Shown piece by piece: positions 54,483-63,502 of a DNA stretch of 64,000 bases. A model generated the notes under the pieces. It saw only the letters and a program-made list of their open reading frames with translations. It did no database searches and was not told the origin of the DNA. The translations under genes were made by a program, and so were the position numbers. Origin of the DNA: Lachnospiraceae bacterium (lineage in GTDB: Bacteria > Bacillota > Clostridia > Lachnospirales > Lachnospiraceae); NCBI GenBank assembly GCA_014804785.1, contig JAAUZD010000023.1:102013-166012 (forward strand). The letters are read 5' to 3'. Every line of letters starts with the position of its first letter. The stretch's first letter is position 1.

Positions 54483-55704
54483 GAATCAGGATTTAAAGGA
54501 TATAAATATAGTATCTGGCAAAACAAGATGGACAACCCTGGGGCAGGAAGTTATTTTATTTTTGCTGACCATAACCCTAAGCGCGCTTGCTGCATGCTAT
54601 TACCAAAAGCCAAAGACAGAGGTTGCAGGTATTGCAATTCTGGCAGGGATTGGATTTGGAAGTACGTGGTTTGCGATGGAGAAAAGCAGAGAAGATGGAA
54701 TCTACTTATACGATAATGAGAAACATGCAGGGAGATTTATCATTATATATTTGTTCTCCTTAGGAGGAAGTATTTTGTTTCCCATGCTTCCGGCTTCCGG
54801 CTGGCCGTATCTGTCAGTCTTTGTAGGGCTGATGCTCTTTAGTAATCAGATGGTCGGAGTTTTATCAGGCAGTACGCTTCTGATGATTTCCGTTTTAATA
54901 CAGGGCGGAAGCAGCACTTCTTTTTTTGTGTACTTTATCAGTGGATTCGTGGGAATTGTGGTTTTTTCTTATGTGAATGAGAACTTCAAGATCTGGCTGC
55001 CTCTTTTTATTTCGTTGCTCATACAGTTTATCTGCCTGTCTATACAGGAGGTGCTGTATGCGAATGAAATATTGTCGCTTAAAATGTTTGCAATTCCAGC
55101 AGTGAATCTGTTGGTTTGTGTTATCCTGCTGCTTATATTACTTAAGTTTTTTAGCTTTGCCATTATTTTCAGAGAACGGGATATTTATGTAGATATCAAT
55201 GATCCAGAGTGTCCTTTGCTTGTGGAATTAAAAAATTGTTCAAAAGAAGAATATTATCATGCCATACATACGGCATACTTGTGTGATAGGATTGCCAAAA
55301 AGATAAATTATGATGATGCGCTGGTCAAGGCATGTGGTTATTACCACAGAATCGGAATGATAAAAGGTGAAAATACGTGGGAAAATGTGGAGGAGATTTT
55401 ACAGGAAAATAAATTTCCGGCTGAGGTGCAAAGGATATTAAAGGAATATCTGGATCACGAAGAACAAATCTTGTCAAAAGAAACAGTACTGCTTCTTTTT
55501 TGTGATACGGTTATTTCGTCCATACGCTATCTGTTTTCCAAAGAACCGAAGATTGAATTGGATTATCAGAAAATCATCAATGCCATATTTAAAAAAAAGT
55601 TAGAAAGTGGTATGATAGATTACAGTGGAGCATCTTTTGGAGAATTGCAGGAGATGAAGAAGATATTAGTGGAGGAAAAATTGTATTATGACTTCCTACG
55701 TTGA
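54466..55704 (+). CDS. Shortened PgpH/YqfF-like membrane protein with degenerate HD domain
   Basis: 412 residues from ATG 54466; an earlier in-frame start at 54415 would overlap phoH further. In Bacillus and Listeria PgpH is about 710 residues: an extracellular 7TMR-HDED domain, seven helices and an HD phosphodiesterase for c-di-AMP. Here the extracellular domain is missing; about seven hydrophobic segments (~22-230) come directly. In the HD domain the first His is kept (YYHAIHTAYLCD, ~265), but the HD pair reads HR (YYHRIGMI, ~294-295), and the later Asp (FCDTVISS) and His (YLDHEEQ) remain. Loss of the metal-ligand Asp suggests little or no hydrolase activity. Position between phoH and ybeY supports the assignment. 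Confidence 0.82.
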   Translation: MERESENQDLKDINIVSGKTRWTTLGQEVILFLLTITLSALAACYYQKPKTEVAGIAILAGIGFGSTWFAMEKSREDGIYLYDNEKHAGRFIIIYLFSLGGSILFPMLPASGWPYLSVFVGLMLFSNQMVGVLSGSTLLMISVLIQGGSSTSFFVYFISGFVGIVVFSYVNENFKIWLPLFISLLIQFICLSIQEVLYANEILSLKMFAIPAVNLLVCVILLLILLKFFSFAIIFRERDIYVDINDPECPLLVELKNCSKEEYYHAIHTAYLCDRIAKKINYDDALVKACGYYHRIGMIKGENTWENVEEILQENKFPAEVQRILKEYLDHEEQILSKETVLLLFCDTVISSIRYLFSKEPKIELDYQKIINAIFKKKLESGMIDYSGASFGELQEMKKILVEEKLYYDFLR

Positions 55705-56191
55705 AAATGAGACATCGGTGGTATTTGAATTTGATGTAAAAGAAATTATAGACCGGATTATGGAAGAGGTTCTCGCGCAGGAAGGATGTCCTTATGAAGC
55801 CCAGGTGAATCTCCTGATTACAGATAATCAGGGAATACAAGAGTTTAACAGGCAGTACAGGCAGATAGACGCTCCGACGGATGTACTTTCATTTCCGATG
55901 ATAGGTTTTATGAGAGAAGCAGATTTTTCTGTTGTGGAGAATGAAGAAGCAGAATATTTTGATCCGGAAAGCGGAGAACTGATTTTAGGCGATATCATTA
56001 TTTCTGCTGACAAAGTAAAAGAGCAGGCATTGAAATTCGGACATTCGCAAAAAAGGGAGTTTGCTTTTCTGACGGCACACAGTATGCTTCATCTATGTGG
56101 ATATGATCATATGACGCAGGCGCAGGCGGATGTGATGGAGCAGAAACAGGAAAAGGTTCTGGCGGTATTAGGGATTACAAGAGATAATTGA
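55688..56191 (+). CDS. ybeY: Endoribonuclease YbeY
   Basis: 167 residues. It is a metal-dependent single-strand RNase that takes part in 16S rRNA 3'-end maturation and ribosome quality control. The zinc site HSMLHLCGYDH (~131-141) fits the HxxxHxxxxxH pattern, preceded by LGDIIISADKVKEQA, and TDVLSFPM is present. GGAGG lies 11 bases before the ATG, inside the previous gene, which it overlaps by 17 bases. Confidence 0.96.
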   Translation: MTSYVENETSVVFEFDVKEIIDRIMEEVLAQEGCPYEAQVNLLITDNQGIQEFNRQYRQIDAPTDVLSFPMIGFMREADFSVVENEEAEYFDPESGELILGDIIISADKVKEQALKFGHSQKREFAFLTAHSMLHLCGYDHMTQAQADVMEQKQEKVLAVLGITRDN

Positions 56192-56223
56192 TTGAACCTG
56201 AGCGGGATCAGGCAGGAGAATTT

Positions 56224-57852
56224 ATGAATAAACCAGAGAGAAAAAAAACAACTTCGACAAGAAGAGATTACTATATGATTGTTACGCTGCTCGCCTTAAT
56301 CGGGACATTGATTTTCCTGATTTTTCTGGAACATTTGATTGGAGATAACGGCATTGCTTACTTTGGGATGGCAAATGAGCTTTATCTGGTAATTGCAGGA
56401 ACGGTTTCCTATGGTCTGTCGGAAGCAGTGGCGGTACTGGTAAGATACCGGGTGAAAAGAGAGCAGTTCAAAAGTGTAGAGAAAGTGCTAAGTAGTGCTT
56501 TGATTTTAGGAGGAAGTATCGGACTGGTCTTAAGCGTTCTTTTTGGTTTCATGGGACATAGCTTTGCAGACAAGGTTTTTCATATCCCGTTGGCGGGAAT
56601 GGCAGTAAGCTTGATGGCTCCTGCAATGTTTTTTTCTATTGTAACAGGTGTCTTCAGGGGATATTTCAAGGGAAATGGATCAAGAATACCGGCGATGCAT
56701 TCTCAGATATTGCATACTGTATTTTTATTTATCGGCGGACTGATAGGTGCGACGCTGTTGCATGAGTATGGTGAAAAGGTTTCAGCTTTCCTACAGAATG
56801 AAGATTATGCAGGCGCTTATGGCGCAATGGGGGCGTCTATTGGTCTTCTGACTGCTTCGGTATTTTGCTTTCTTCATGGGCTCATTTTGTTTTTTATCTT
56901 TAAATCTTCCTTAAAAAATCAGATGGGCAGGGAGTTACAAAGAAATCAGGATACCAGGTTGCATGTAATGCAGCTGTTGATAGGAAACAGCATCTTCTCT
57001 TTTTTATATTGGATCAGCTTTCATGTTTTGCCATTGCTGGATCAATATTTGTTTTTCCGCTGTGCACAGACGGATAACCAGATTGGTGAGTGGGGGCAGT
57101 ATTATGGGAAATGCCTGGTTATAATCGGCATTATTTGCGGAATCGTCAATATGATATGTATGATGCCGATCAGACGTATCATGATCAGCATGGAAAGAGA
57201 AGAAAACCGTGTTGCAAGGGAAAGGCTGGGAATTCTGATACATCAATGTGCAGTCATTGTGATACCGACAGCGGTGTTTCTGGCCGTGCTCGCGGAAAAT
57301 ATTCTGGATGTGCTTTTTACAGGAAATCAACAGCCGGTCTGGTGTGTTCAGCTGGGAAGTTTGATTATTGTTTTTTATGTGTTTGCATCTGTGTTCATGG
57401 AAATATTGATAAAGAGCCGGAAAATGAAATATGTGACGGGAATGGGGGCGATTGCACTGATTTTACATGGTGGCATTGCAGTGCTGCTTTTAAAAACTGC
57501 AAAAATGGGCATTACAGGGGTGGTCACTGCAGTGATTGTTTTTTATGCAATAGTGGCCGTCTTAGGATTTTTGCTAATCTGCCGCAGTTTCCAATACAGT
57601 CAGGAATGGGTCAGATGCTTTGCGATAACGGTGATAGCTTCTGCCATATCGGGGGTTATCGCAATGCTTTTGAACAAAGTGTTCGCGCCTTTGGTTGGAA
57701 GCCTGATTTCAATGATTATCTGTCTTTTGATCGCTGTGTCTGCTTATATGGTGCTGTTAGTTGTACTTAGGGCATTTAAGGACGGAGAATTGGAAGAAAT
57801 GACAGGAGGCAGGATTTTAATTATGCTGGCGGGGCTGCTTCATTTTTCATAA
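56224..57852 (+). CDS. MATE/MVF-type flippase, SpoVB/MurJ-like polysaccharide exporter
   Basis: 542 residues from ATG 56224, after AGGAG. About fourteen hydrophobic segments fill the protein, with a polar loop at ~190-200. The features GVFRGYFKGNGSRIPAMHSQ (~150) and the general layout match the polysaccharide-biosynthesis/SpoVB branch of the MOP superfamily, which flips lipid-linked precursors. Which substrate it moves (lipid II, spore cortex or surface polymer) cannot be told. A small BofC-like gene follows; no glycosyltransferase is next to it. Confidence 0.82.
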   Translation: MNKPERKKTTSTRRDYYMIVTLLALIGTLIFLIFLEHLIGDNGIAYFGMANELYLVIAGTVSYGLSEAVAVLVRYRVKREQFKSVEKVLSSALILGGSIGLVLSVLFGFMGHSFADKVFHIPLAGMAVSLMAPAMFFSIVTGVFRGYFKGNGSRIPAMHSQILHTVFLFIGGLIGATLLHEYGEKVSAFLQNEDYAGAYGAMGASIGLLTASVFCFLHGLILFFIFKSSLKNQMGRELQRNQDTRLHVMQLLIGNSIFSFLYWISFHVLPLLDQYLFFRCAQTDNQIGEWGQYYGKCLVIIGIICGIVNMICMMPIRRIMISMEREENRVARERLGILIHQCAVIVIPTAVFLAVLAENILDVLFTGNQQPVWCVQLGSLIIVFYVFASVFMEILIKSRKMKYVTGMGAIALILHGGIAVLLLKTAKMGITGVVTAVIVFYAIVAVLGFLLICRSFQYSQEWVRCFAITVIASAISGVIAMLLNKVFAPLVGSLISMIICLLIAVSAYMVLLVVLRAFKDGELEEMTGGRILIMLAGLLHFS

Positions 57853-57915
57853 TGGTATAGATTTAAAATTTTTGGCTGATACTGTTTATAAATAAATTGT
57901 AAAGGTGTACATGCC

Positions 57916-58548
57916 ATGAAATTTGTAAAACGTATCAGTTTGTTTTTTATCTATCCGCTTAGTATGTTTTCCCTAGGTTTCATATCCAATATGGCAATTA
58001 TGGAGTTTTTTTATCCGGGGAAACATAATGAACAAGTGCAGATGCAGGTACAGCCTGCAAAGGAAATGAAGGAAGAACCGATAGAAGTATCAGTTAATGA
58101 AGAACCGGTTGTGACGGCAAACACGCATTATGTTGTTCAAGAATATAATACCGTCACAGGAGAAACCGTTGAGGAAGAGGTGGATGCGCCCGATAAGTTT
58201 ATAGGTCTTGACAGGGACAAGCTTGTTCAGGAGATAAAGGAATATAATCAGAATCCGTCATTGACAGATTTGGAGAAGGGATTTGATTATATGGAACTGG
58301 TTTCTTTTTCATCAGGAAGAGTCGTGGTCAGAAAAAGCTATGATTTTGGGGAGGAAGAAAAAGGATTTTTCCTTTTAAATGAAAATCATTATGTGGTTGT
58401 CTATGACCATAGTTTATCATATGTCTATATGAATACCGATATAATAGTGGAAGAATTGCCGGACAGCCTTCAGGAAGAAATTTTAAATATGAAATATGTG
58501 GAAGATGAAGGGGAATTATATAATTTTCTTGAGTCTTATTCCAGTTAG
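57916..58548 (+). CDS. Membrane-anchored protein with BofC-like C-terminal region
   Basis: 210 residues. One N-terminal hydrophobic segment (~8-30) could be a signal anchor. A variable Glu/Val-rich stretch (~40-75) precedes a domain (~80-210) containing DLEKGFDYMELVSFSSGRVVVRK in two parts and GFFLLNENHYVVVYDH, which recalls the C-terminal domain of BofC, a regulator of sigma-K checkpoint signalling in Bacillus. The resemblance is by eye and moderate. AAAGG precedes the ATG. Confidence 0.65.
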   Translation: MKFVKRISLFFIYPLSMFSLGFISNMAIMEFFYPGKHNEQVQMQVQPAKEMKEEPIEVSVNEEPVVTANTHYVVQEYNTVTGETVEEEVDAPDKFIGLDRDKLVQEIKEYNQNPSLTDLEKGFDYMELVSFSSGRVVVRKSYDFGEEEKGFFLLNENHYVVVYDHSLSYVYMNTDIIVEELPDSLQEEILNMKYVEDEGELYNFLESYSS

Positions 58549-58594
58549 CACTATATTAAAGTAGTAGATAAAATTGATAGAAATGGGGAAATGG

Positions 58595-59884
58595 ATGGAA
58601 AATAAAATGAAAATTGCAGTAGTAGGTGCAGGTGCATCTGGAATGATGGCAGCGGTCAGCGCTGCAAAATATGGTGCGGAAGTAACCTTATTTGAAAAAA
58701 ACGAAAGGGTAGGCAAAAAAATTCTTGCTACCGGAAATGGAAAATGTAATCTGGGTAATCTTACCTTTTCCACAGACCAGTATTATTGTGAAGATAAAGA
58801 AAAACTTCACAAAATCTTCCGTGTATTTTCTGTATGGGATACCATGATGTTCTTTGAAAATATCGGATTGATGATTAAAAGTAAAGGCGGATACCTTTAT
58901 CCTTATTCAGAACAGGCATCGACTGTTTTGGATATCCTTCGCATGGAGCTTAAAAGAACAAAGGTAAATGTTGTGACGGAAGCCGAAATTGTGAATGCGG
59001 TATATCGTGATGCAGAGGAAATGTTTGAACTGAAAGATATTCAGGGAAATACATATCAGTTCCAAAAAGTAATCATAGCATGCGGAAGCCCGGCATCTTT
59101 GAAAAAGGGAGAGGGAATGACAGGCTATGAACTTGCGCAGAAGTTTGGGCATCAGATTAATCAGGTTGTGCCGGGGCTTGTTCAGCTTAAGAGCAATGAC
59201 AGCTTTATAAAGGCACTTCAAGGAGTCAGATGTCAGGCTGGTATCAAGCTGCTTGTTGATGGTCAGGAGGCGGCTTGTGAAAACGGAGAGTTACAGTTTA
59301 CGGAATATGGCGTTTCGGGGATTCCTGTTTTTCAGATAAGCCGTATCGCAGCGTATGCGCTTAAGGAAGGAAAGAAGGTTGATGTTCTGGTAGACTTTTT
59401 CCCGGATCAGGATTATAAAGCTTATATATATATGAACAGGCTCCGTTATGAAGCTCAGATGGATAAGACGCTGGAAGATTATCTGACAGGGATGCTCCAC
59501 AAAAAAATCAATATGGTTATGATTAAACAGGCAGGATTAAAGCCTGGAATGAAGGCAGAGGAGGCTGGTTGGCAGGCGATACAAAAGCTCATACAGCAGT
59601 ATCGCTCTTTCAATATACATATATACAGTGACAATTCGATAGAAAATGCTCAGGTGTGTGCAGGCGGTATTGCCATAGACCAGGTAAGCACTGAATTGGA
59701 ATCTAATCTTGTAAAAGGGTTATATTTTGTGGGCGAAGTTGTAGATGTAGATGGAAAATGCGGCGGATATAATTTGCAGTGGGCATGGAGCAGCGGACAT
59801 ATAGCAGGAAGAAATGCAGCTGGTTCCTCCACAAAGGAAATTGCAGAAAATGAGCAGTATCAGCCGGAACAGGAAGAACCATAG
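58595..59884 (+). CDS. FAD/NAD(P)-dependent oxidoreductase, HI0933/YhiN family
   Basis: 429 residues (MENKMKIAVVGAGASG...). The dinucleotide-binding loop GAGASGMMAAVSAAKYGAEV (~10-29), FEKNERVGKKILATGNGKCN (~32-51) and the C-terminal FVGEVVDVDGKCGGYNLQWA are the family signature. The physiological substrate is not established. Other in-frame starts (58583, 58607) are possible; a GGGGA just upstream favours 58595. The next gene, another flavoprotein, begins 13 bases after the stop. Confidence 0.9.
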   Translation: MENKMKIAVVGAGASGMMAAVSAAKYGAEVTLFEKNERVGKKILATGNGKCNLGNLTFSTDQYYCEDKEKLHKIFRVFSVWDTMMFFENIGLMIKSKGGYLYPYSEQASTVLDILRMELKRTKVNVVTEAEIVNAVYRDAEEMFELKDIQGNTYQFQKVIIACGSPASLKKGEGMTGYELAQKFGHQINQVVPGLVQLKSNDSFIKALQGVRCQAGIKLLVDGQEAACENGELQFTEYGVSGIPVFQISRIAAYALKEGKKVDVLVDFFPDQDYKAYIYMNRLRYEAQMDKTLEDYLTGMLHKKINMVMIKQAGLKPGMKAEEAGWQAIQKLIQQYRSFNIHIYSDNSIENAQVCAGGIAIDQVSTELESNLVKGLYFVGEVVDVDGKCGGYNLQWAWSSGHIAGRNAAGSSTKEIAENEQYQPEQEEP

Positions 59885-59897
59885 AAGGAAACATGAA

Positions 59898-61523
59898 ATG
59901 TTAAGAATCAATCAGCTGAAACTTCCCGTGAATCACACGGAAGAAGAACTGATAAAGCGCGTCAAAAAGCTTTTGCGGTGCGAGGAAATACCGGAGATTA
60001 CGATTGTCAGAAGATCCATAGACGCAAGAAAGAAGCCGGAATTATATTTTAACTATATTCTAAATATACAGGTAAAGAATCAGGCATCTGTTTATCGCAA
60101 ATGCGACAAAAAGCAGGTTCTCATATGGGAAGAGGTGCCTTACCGGTTTCCTGTGGCGGCATATGGGGGAAGCACCAGACCTGTAATCATAGGGACCGGA
60201 CCAGCAGGGCTTTTTTGCGGTTATATGTTGGCAAAAGCGGGTTTTTGTCCGATTCTGCTTGAGCGGGGAGCGCCTGTAGAGCAGAGAACAAGGGAAGTAC
60301 AGGAATTTTGGGAAAAGGGAAAATTGAATCCGGAATCGAACGTGCAGTTTGGAGAAGGCGGGGCAGGTACTTTTTCCGATGGAAAATTAAATACACTTGT
60401 AAAGGATAAATACGGAAGAAACAGGGAAGTGTTGTCCCAGTTCGTAAAATTCGGAGCACCGGAGGAAATTCTGTATGACCATAAACCGCATATTGGAACA
60501 GATATTTTGTGCAGTGTTATTGTCAATATGAGAAACGCCATTTTAGAAATGGGCGGAGAGGTACGTTTTCATGCGAAGGTGACGGATCTTGTCACCGAGG
60601 ATGGGCACATTACCGGAGTTGTGATAAACGGACATGAGAGGATGGCCGCAGAGTATGTAGTTCTGGCATTGGGGCATAGCGCCAGAGACACATTTGAAAT
60701 GCTTTATGAGAAAAAAATAAAAATGGAGGCAAAACCATTTGCAGTGGGAATGCGGGTAGAACACCCCCAGAAATTGATTAACTTATCCCAATATGGCAAA
60801 ATTAAAGAAAAAAATTTGGGGAACGCTCCCTATAAGGTGACGGCAAAGGCAAAAAACGGAAGGAGTGTGTATTCTTTTTGCATGTGCCCGGGAGGGTATG
60901 TTGTAAATGCATCATCAGAACCCGGCAGACTTGCAGTGAATGGAATGAGCTATAGCGGCAGGGACGGCAGCAATGCCAATAGTGCTGTCATCGTATCGGT
61001 GACACCGGAGGATTATGAATCAGCGCATCCTCTGGCAGGAATAGCCTTTCAGCGCAGGCTGGAAGAAAAAGCATTTGAAATAGCGCAGGGAAATATACCT
61101 GTAGAACGGTATGGTGCGTTTAAAGAAGCTGTAACAGACAAAAGTATATGTGACGGACAGAAAGCGGCAAAACCTGCCTGTATACCGGATGAGTTTGTCC
61201 CCTGCATGAAAGGAAAGTGGGAATTTGCTCCGGTTCACGAGATATTTCCCAGCGCACTTAAGAATGCCTTTGTGGAGGGAATGGAACAGTTTGGCAGAAC
61301 AATCAAAGGATTTAACGATGACAATGTTCTAGTGGCAGGAGTTGAGAGCAGAACATCTTCCCCGGTGAGGATTCTTCGGGACGAAGAATTACAGTCTTCA
61401 TTAGTGGGATTATATCCCTGCGGTGAAGGAGCAGGTTATGCAGGAGGTATTACTTCTGCGGCGATGGATGGCATTTATGTAGCAGAGAAATTGGCGGCTC
61501 ATATCATAGAGAGTGAAAAATAA
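59898..61523 (+). CDS. FAD-dependent dehydrogenase of the COG2509 type
   Basis: 541 residues from ATG 59898, after AGAAGGAA. An N-terminal alpha/beta domain (1-~90) with ITIVRRSIDARKKPELYFNY precedes the FAD-binding region: PVIIGTGPAGLFCGYMLA (~96), ERGAPVEQRT, and QFGEGGAGTFSDGKLNTLV (~153-171). Later MEAKPFAVGMRVEHPQ, CMCPGGYVVNASS and the closing YPCGEGAGYAGGITSAAMDG match a widespread bacterial family of unknown substrate. It probably forms a unit with the flavoprotein upstream and the folate gene 25 bases downstream. Confidence 0.9.
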   Translation: MLRINQLKLPVNHTEEELIKRVKKLLRCEEIPEITIVRRSIDARKKPELYFNYILNIQVKNQASVYRKCDKKQVLIWEEVPYRFPVAAYGGSTRPVIIGTGPAGLFCGYMLAKAGFCPILLERGAPVEQRTREVQEFWEKGKLNPESNVQFGEGGAGTFSDGKLNTLVKDKYGRNREVLSQFVKFGAPEEILYDHKPHIGTDILCSVIVNMRNAILEMGGEVRFHAKVTDLVTEDGHITGVVINGHERMAAEYVVLALGHSARDTFEMLYEKKIKMEAKPFAVGMRVEHPQKLINLSQYGKIKEKNLGNAPYKVTAKAKNGRSVYSFCMCPGGYVVNASSEPGRLAVNGMSYSGRDGSNANSAVIVSVTPEDYESAHPLAGIAFQRRLEEKAFEIAQGNIPVERYGAFKEAVTDKSICDGQKAAKPACIPDEFVPCMKGKWEFAPVHEIFPSALKNAFVEGMEQFGRTIKGFNDDNVLVAGVESRTSSPVRILRDEELQSSLVGLYPCGEGAGYAGGITSAAMDGIYVAEKLAAHIIESEK

Positions 61524-61548
61524 ATTAAGATACGAAGGAGGACTGTTT

Positions 61549-62136
61549 ATGGAAAAGAAAGAATTTATCAGCAAACAGGAACTACGCGGCAGGTACCTTA
61601 ATTACAGAAATCAGCTTTCCATAAGTGAGCGGAGGGAAAAGAGTGCTGAGATATGGAGACTGCTGAAAGAGGAAGCAATCTATCAAAATGCCGGAATCAT
61701 CCTTGTGTATATGGATTACCGCAGTGAGGTTATGACCACTGGATTGGTGGAAGAGTTATTTGAAAAAAAAGAAAAACGGGTGTTTGCACCGAAGGTGGAA
61801 GGAATGGATATCCGGTTCTATGAAGTACATGGAATGGAAGACTTCGTGGATGGTTATCAGGGAATCCGGGAGCCGGAAGGTGAGGAGCGCAGGCTTTTCA
61901 CGGAGCAAATGATAGCGCAGGAGGAGTGTCTTTTGCTGGTTCCGGGAGCCGTGTTCGACAGGGAAAGAGGGCGTATGGGATATGGAAAAGGCTTTTATGA
62001 CCGCTATCTTGCTGCTTTTTCGGAACTTTACAGCGTTGCTCTTGCTTTTGAATGTCAGATTGCAAAAAGAGTGCCCATAGAGGCACATGATAAGAAACCG
62101 GATATAATTGTCACAGATAAAGGAATCATCAGATAA
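61549..62136 (+). CDS. 5-formyltetrahydrofolate cyclo-ligase
   Basis: 195 residues from ATG 61549, with AAGGAGG upstream. It converts 5-formyl-THF to methenyl-THF with ATP, salvaging folate. Family motifs are the N-terminal [32 protein letters not shown] (~57-76), the nucleotide loop [20 protein letters not shown] (~146-165) and the final [16 protein letters not shown]. It adds to the folate C1 genes fhs and folD in the window. Confidence 0.95.
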   Translation: MEKKEFISKQELRGRYLNYRNQLSISERREKSAEIWRLLKEEAIYQNAGIILVYMDYRSEVMTTGLVEELFEKKEKRVFAPKVEGMDIRFYEVHGMEDFVDGYQGIREPEGEERRLFTEQMIAQEECLLLVPGAVFDRERGRMGYGKGFYDRYLAAFSELYSVALAFECQIAKRVPIEAHDKKPDIIVTDKGIIR

Positions 62137-62203
62137 AAGTTTTCAAGAAAATATAATAATGCAATACCGCAGGTATGGTCTGCGGCAGGCAGGGAGAGTA
62201 GAT

Positions 62204-63445
62204 ATGGAAATGTTAGTTCAATTGGGTAAAAATGCGGCAGAAGCGAAGTATGAATTGCAAAAGCTGACCGCAGAGCGAAAGAATCAGGCACTACATGCAG
62301 TGGCACAGGCGCTGATTAATCAAAGCAGTCTGATTATGAAAGAAAATGAAAAGGATATTGCAAGAGGCGAGGAGAAAGGAATGCACCCGGGGTTAATCGA
62401 CAGGCTGCGTCTTACATCCGAGCGGATTTCGGGTATGGCAGAGGGGCTGAAACAGGTGGCTGACCTGCCCGATCCTATTGGGGAACTCTTAGAGACTATA
62501 GAGCGCCCTAACGGGCTTAAAATTGAAAAGCGGAGAGTGCCAATGGGAGTGATCGGCATCATTTATGAATCCCGTCCCAATGTCACGGCGGACGCTTTCG
62601 GACTCTGCTTTAAAAGCGGCAATGCGGTCATCTTGAAAGGTGGAAGTGATGCAATCTGTTCCAACATGGCAATCACGAAGGTAATTAGACAGGCCTTGAA
62701 GGAGGAAGGCATCACGGAGAATGCTATCCAGCTGATTGAATCCACAGACAGAGAGGTAGCAAAGGCATTCATGCGGCTTAAGGAATATGTGGATCTGCTG
62801 ATCCCCAGAGGCGGTGCAGGACTGATCAGGAGTGTGGTAGAAAACAGCACCATACCGGTAATCGAGACAGGAACAGGAAACTGTCATATCTATGTGGATG
62901 AATTTGCAGATCTAAAAAAAGCTGTTCCCATCATCATTAATGCCAAGACCCAGAGAATCGGTGTCTGCAATGCCTGTGAGTCCTTGGTCATCCATGAAGA
63001 GGTAAAAGATAAGTTGCTTCCGTCCCTTGCAGCGGCGCTTAGGGAACACCACGTGGAAATACGCGGGGATGAGAAAGTACAGCAGGTGATTGAATGCATT
63101 CCCGCGACGGAAGAAGATTACGGAACAGAATATCTGGACTATATTATTTCCATGAAAATAGTATCTTCCGTGGAGGAAGCCATTGCGCATGTCAATCGCT
63201 ACAGCACCAGACATTCAGAAGCGATCCTTACAGAAAATGAGGAGAATGCAGAGAAATTCTTAGACGGAGTGGATGCAGCATGCGTTTACGTCAATGCCTC
63301 CACTAGATTTACGGATGGATTTGAATTTGGATTTGGTGCGGAAATCGGCATCAGTACCCAGAAACTGCACGCCAGAGGTCCTATGGGACTTAGGGAGCTT
63401 ACCTCCTACAAATACAGAATTACTGGTAATGGACAGATACGTTAA
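62204..63445 (+). CDS. proA: Glutamate-5-semialdehyde dehydrogenase (gamma-glutamyl phosphate reductase)
   Basis: 413 residues, the second step of proline synthesis. The start at 62204 follows AGGGAGAG; a small CCGCAG/CTGCGG hairpin (62167-62185) precedes it. Aldehyde-dehydrogenase-fold signatures are [20 protein letters not shown] (~108-127), [28 protein letters not shown], the active Cys in [18 protein letters not shown] (~255), and [19 protein letters not shown] near the end. proB is not adjacent in the visible sequence. Confidence 0.97.
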   Translation: MEMLVQLGKNAAEAKYELQKLTAERKNQALHAVAQALINQSSLIMKENEKDIARGEEKGMHPGLIDRLRLTSERISGMAEGLKQVADLPDPIGELLETIERPNGLKIEKRRVPMGVIGIIYESRPNVTADAFGLCFKSGNAVILKGGSDAICSNMAITKVIRQALKEEGITENAIQLIESTDREVAKAFMRLKEYVDLLIPRGGAGLIRSVVENSTIPVIETGTGNCHIYVDEFADLKKAVPIIINAKTQRIGVCNACESLVIHEEVKDKLLPSLAAALREHHVEIRGDEKVQQVIECIPATEEDYGTEYLDYIISMKIVSSVEEAIAHVNRYSTRHSEAILTENEENAEKFLDGVDAACVYVNASTRFTDGFEFGFGAEIGISTQKLHARGPMGLRELTSYKYRITGNGQIR

Positions 63446-63502
63446 TATGACAGAAAACGTCTGGAAATACCATACCTATATCAGATAGAAAGGAAAATGT
63501 TC

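Noticed and set aside
57090..57770. A 226-codon open frame inside the flippase gene
   Set aside because: It is Cys/His/Gly-rich nonsense in another frame of a clear multi-pass transporter.
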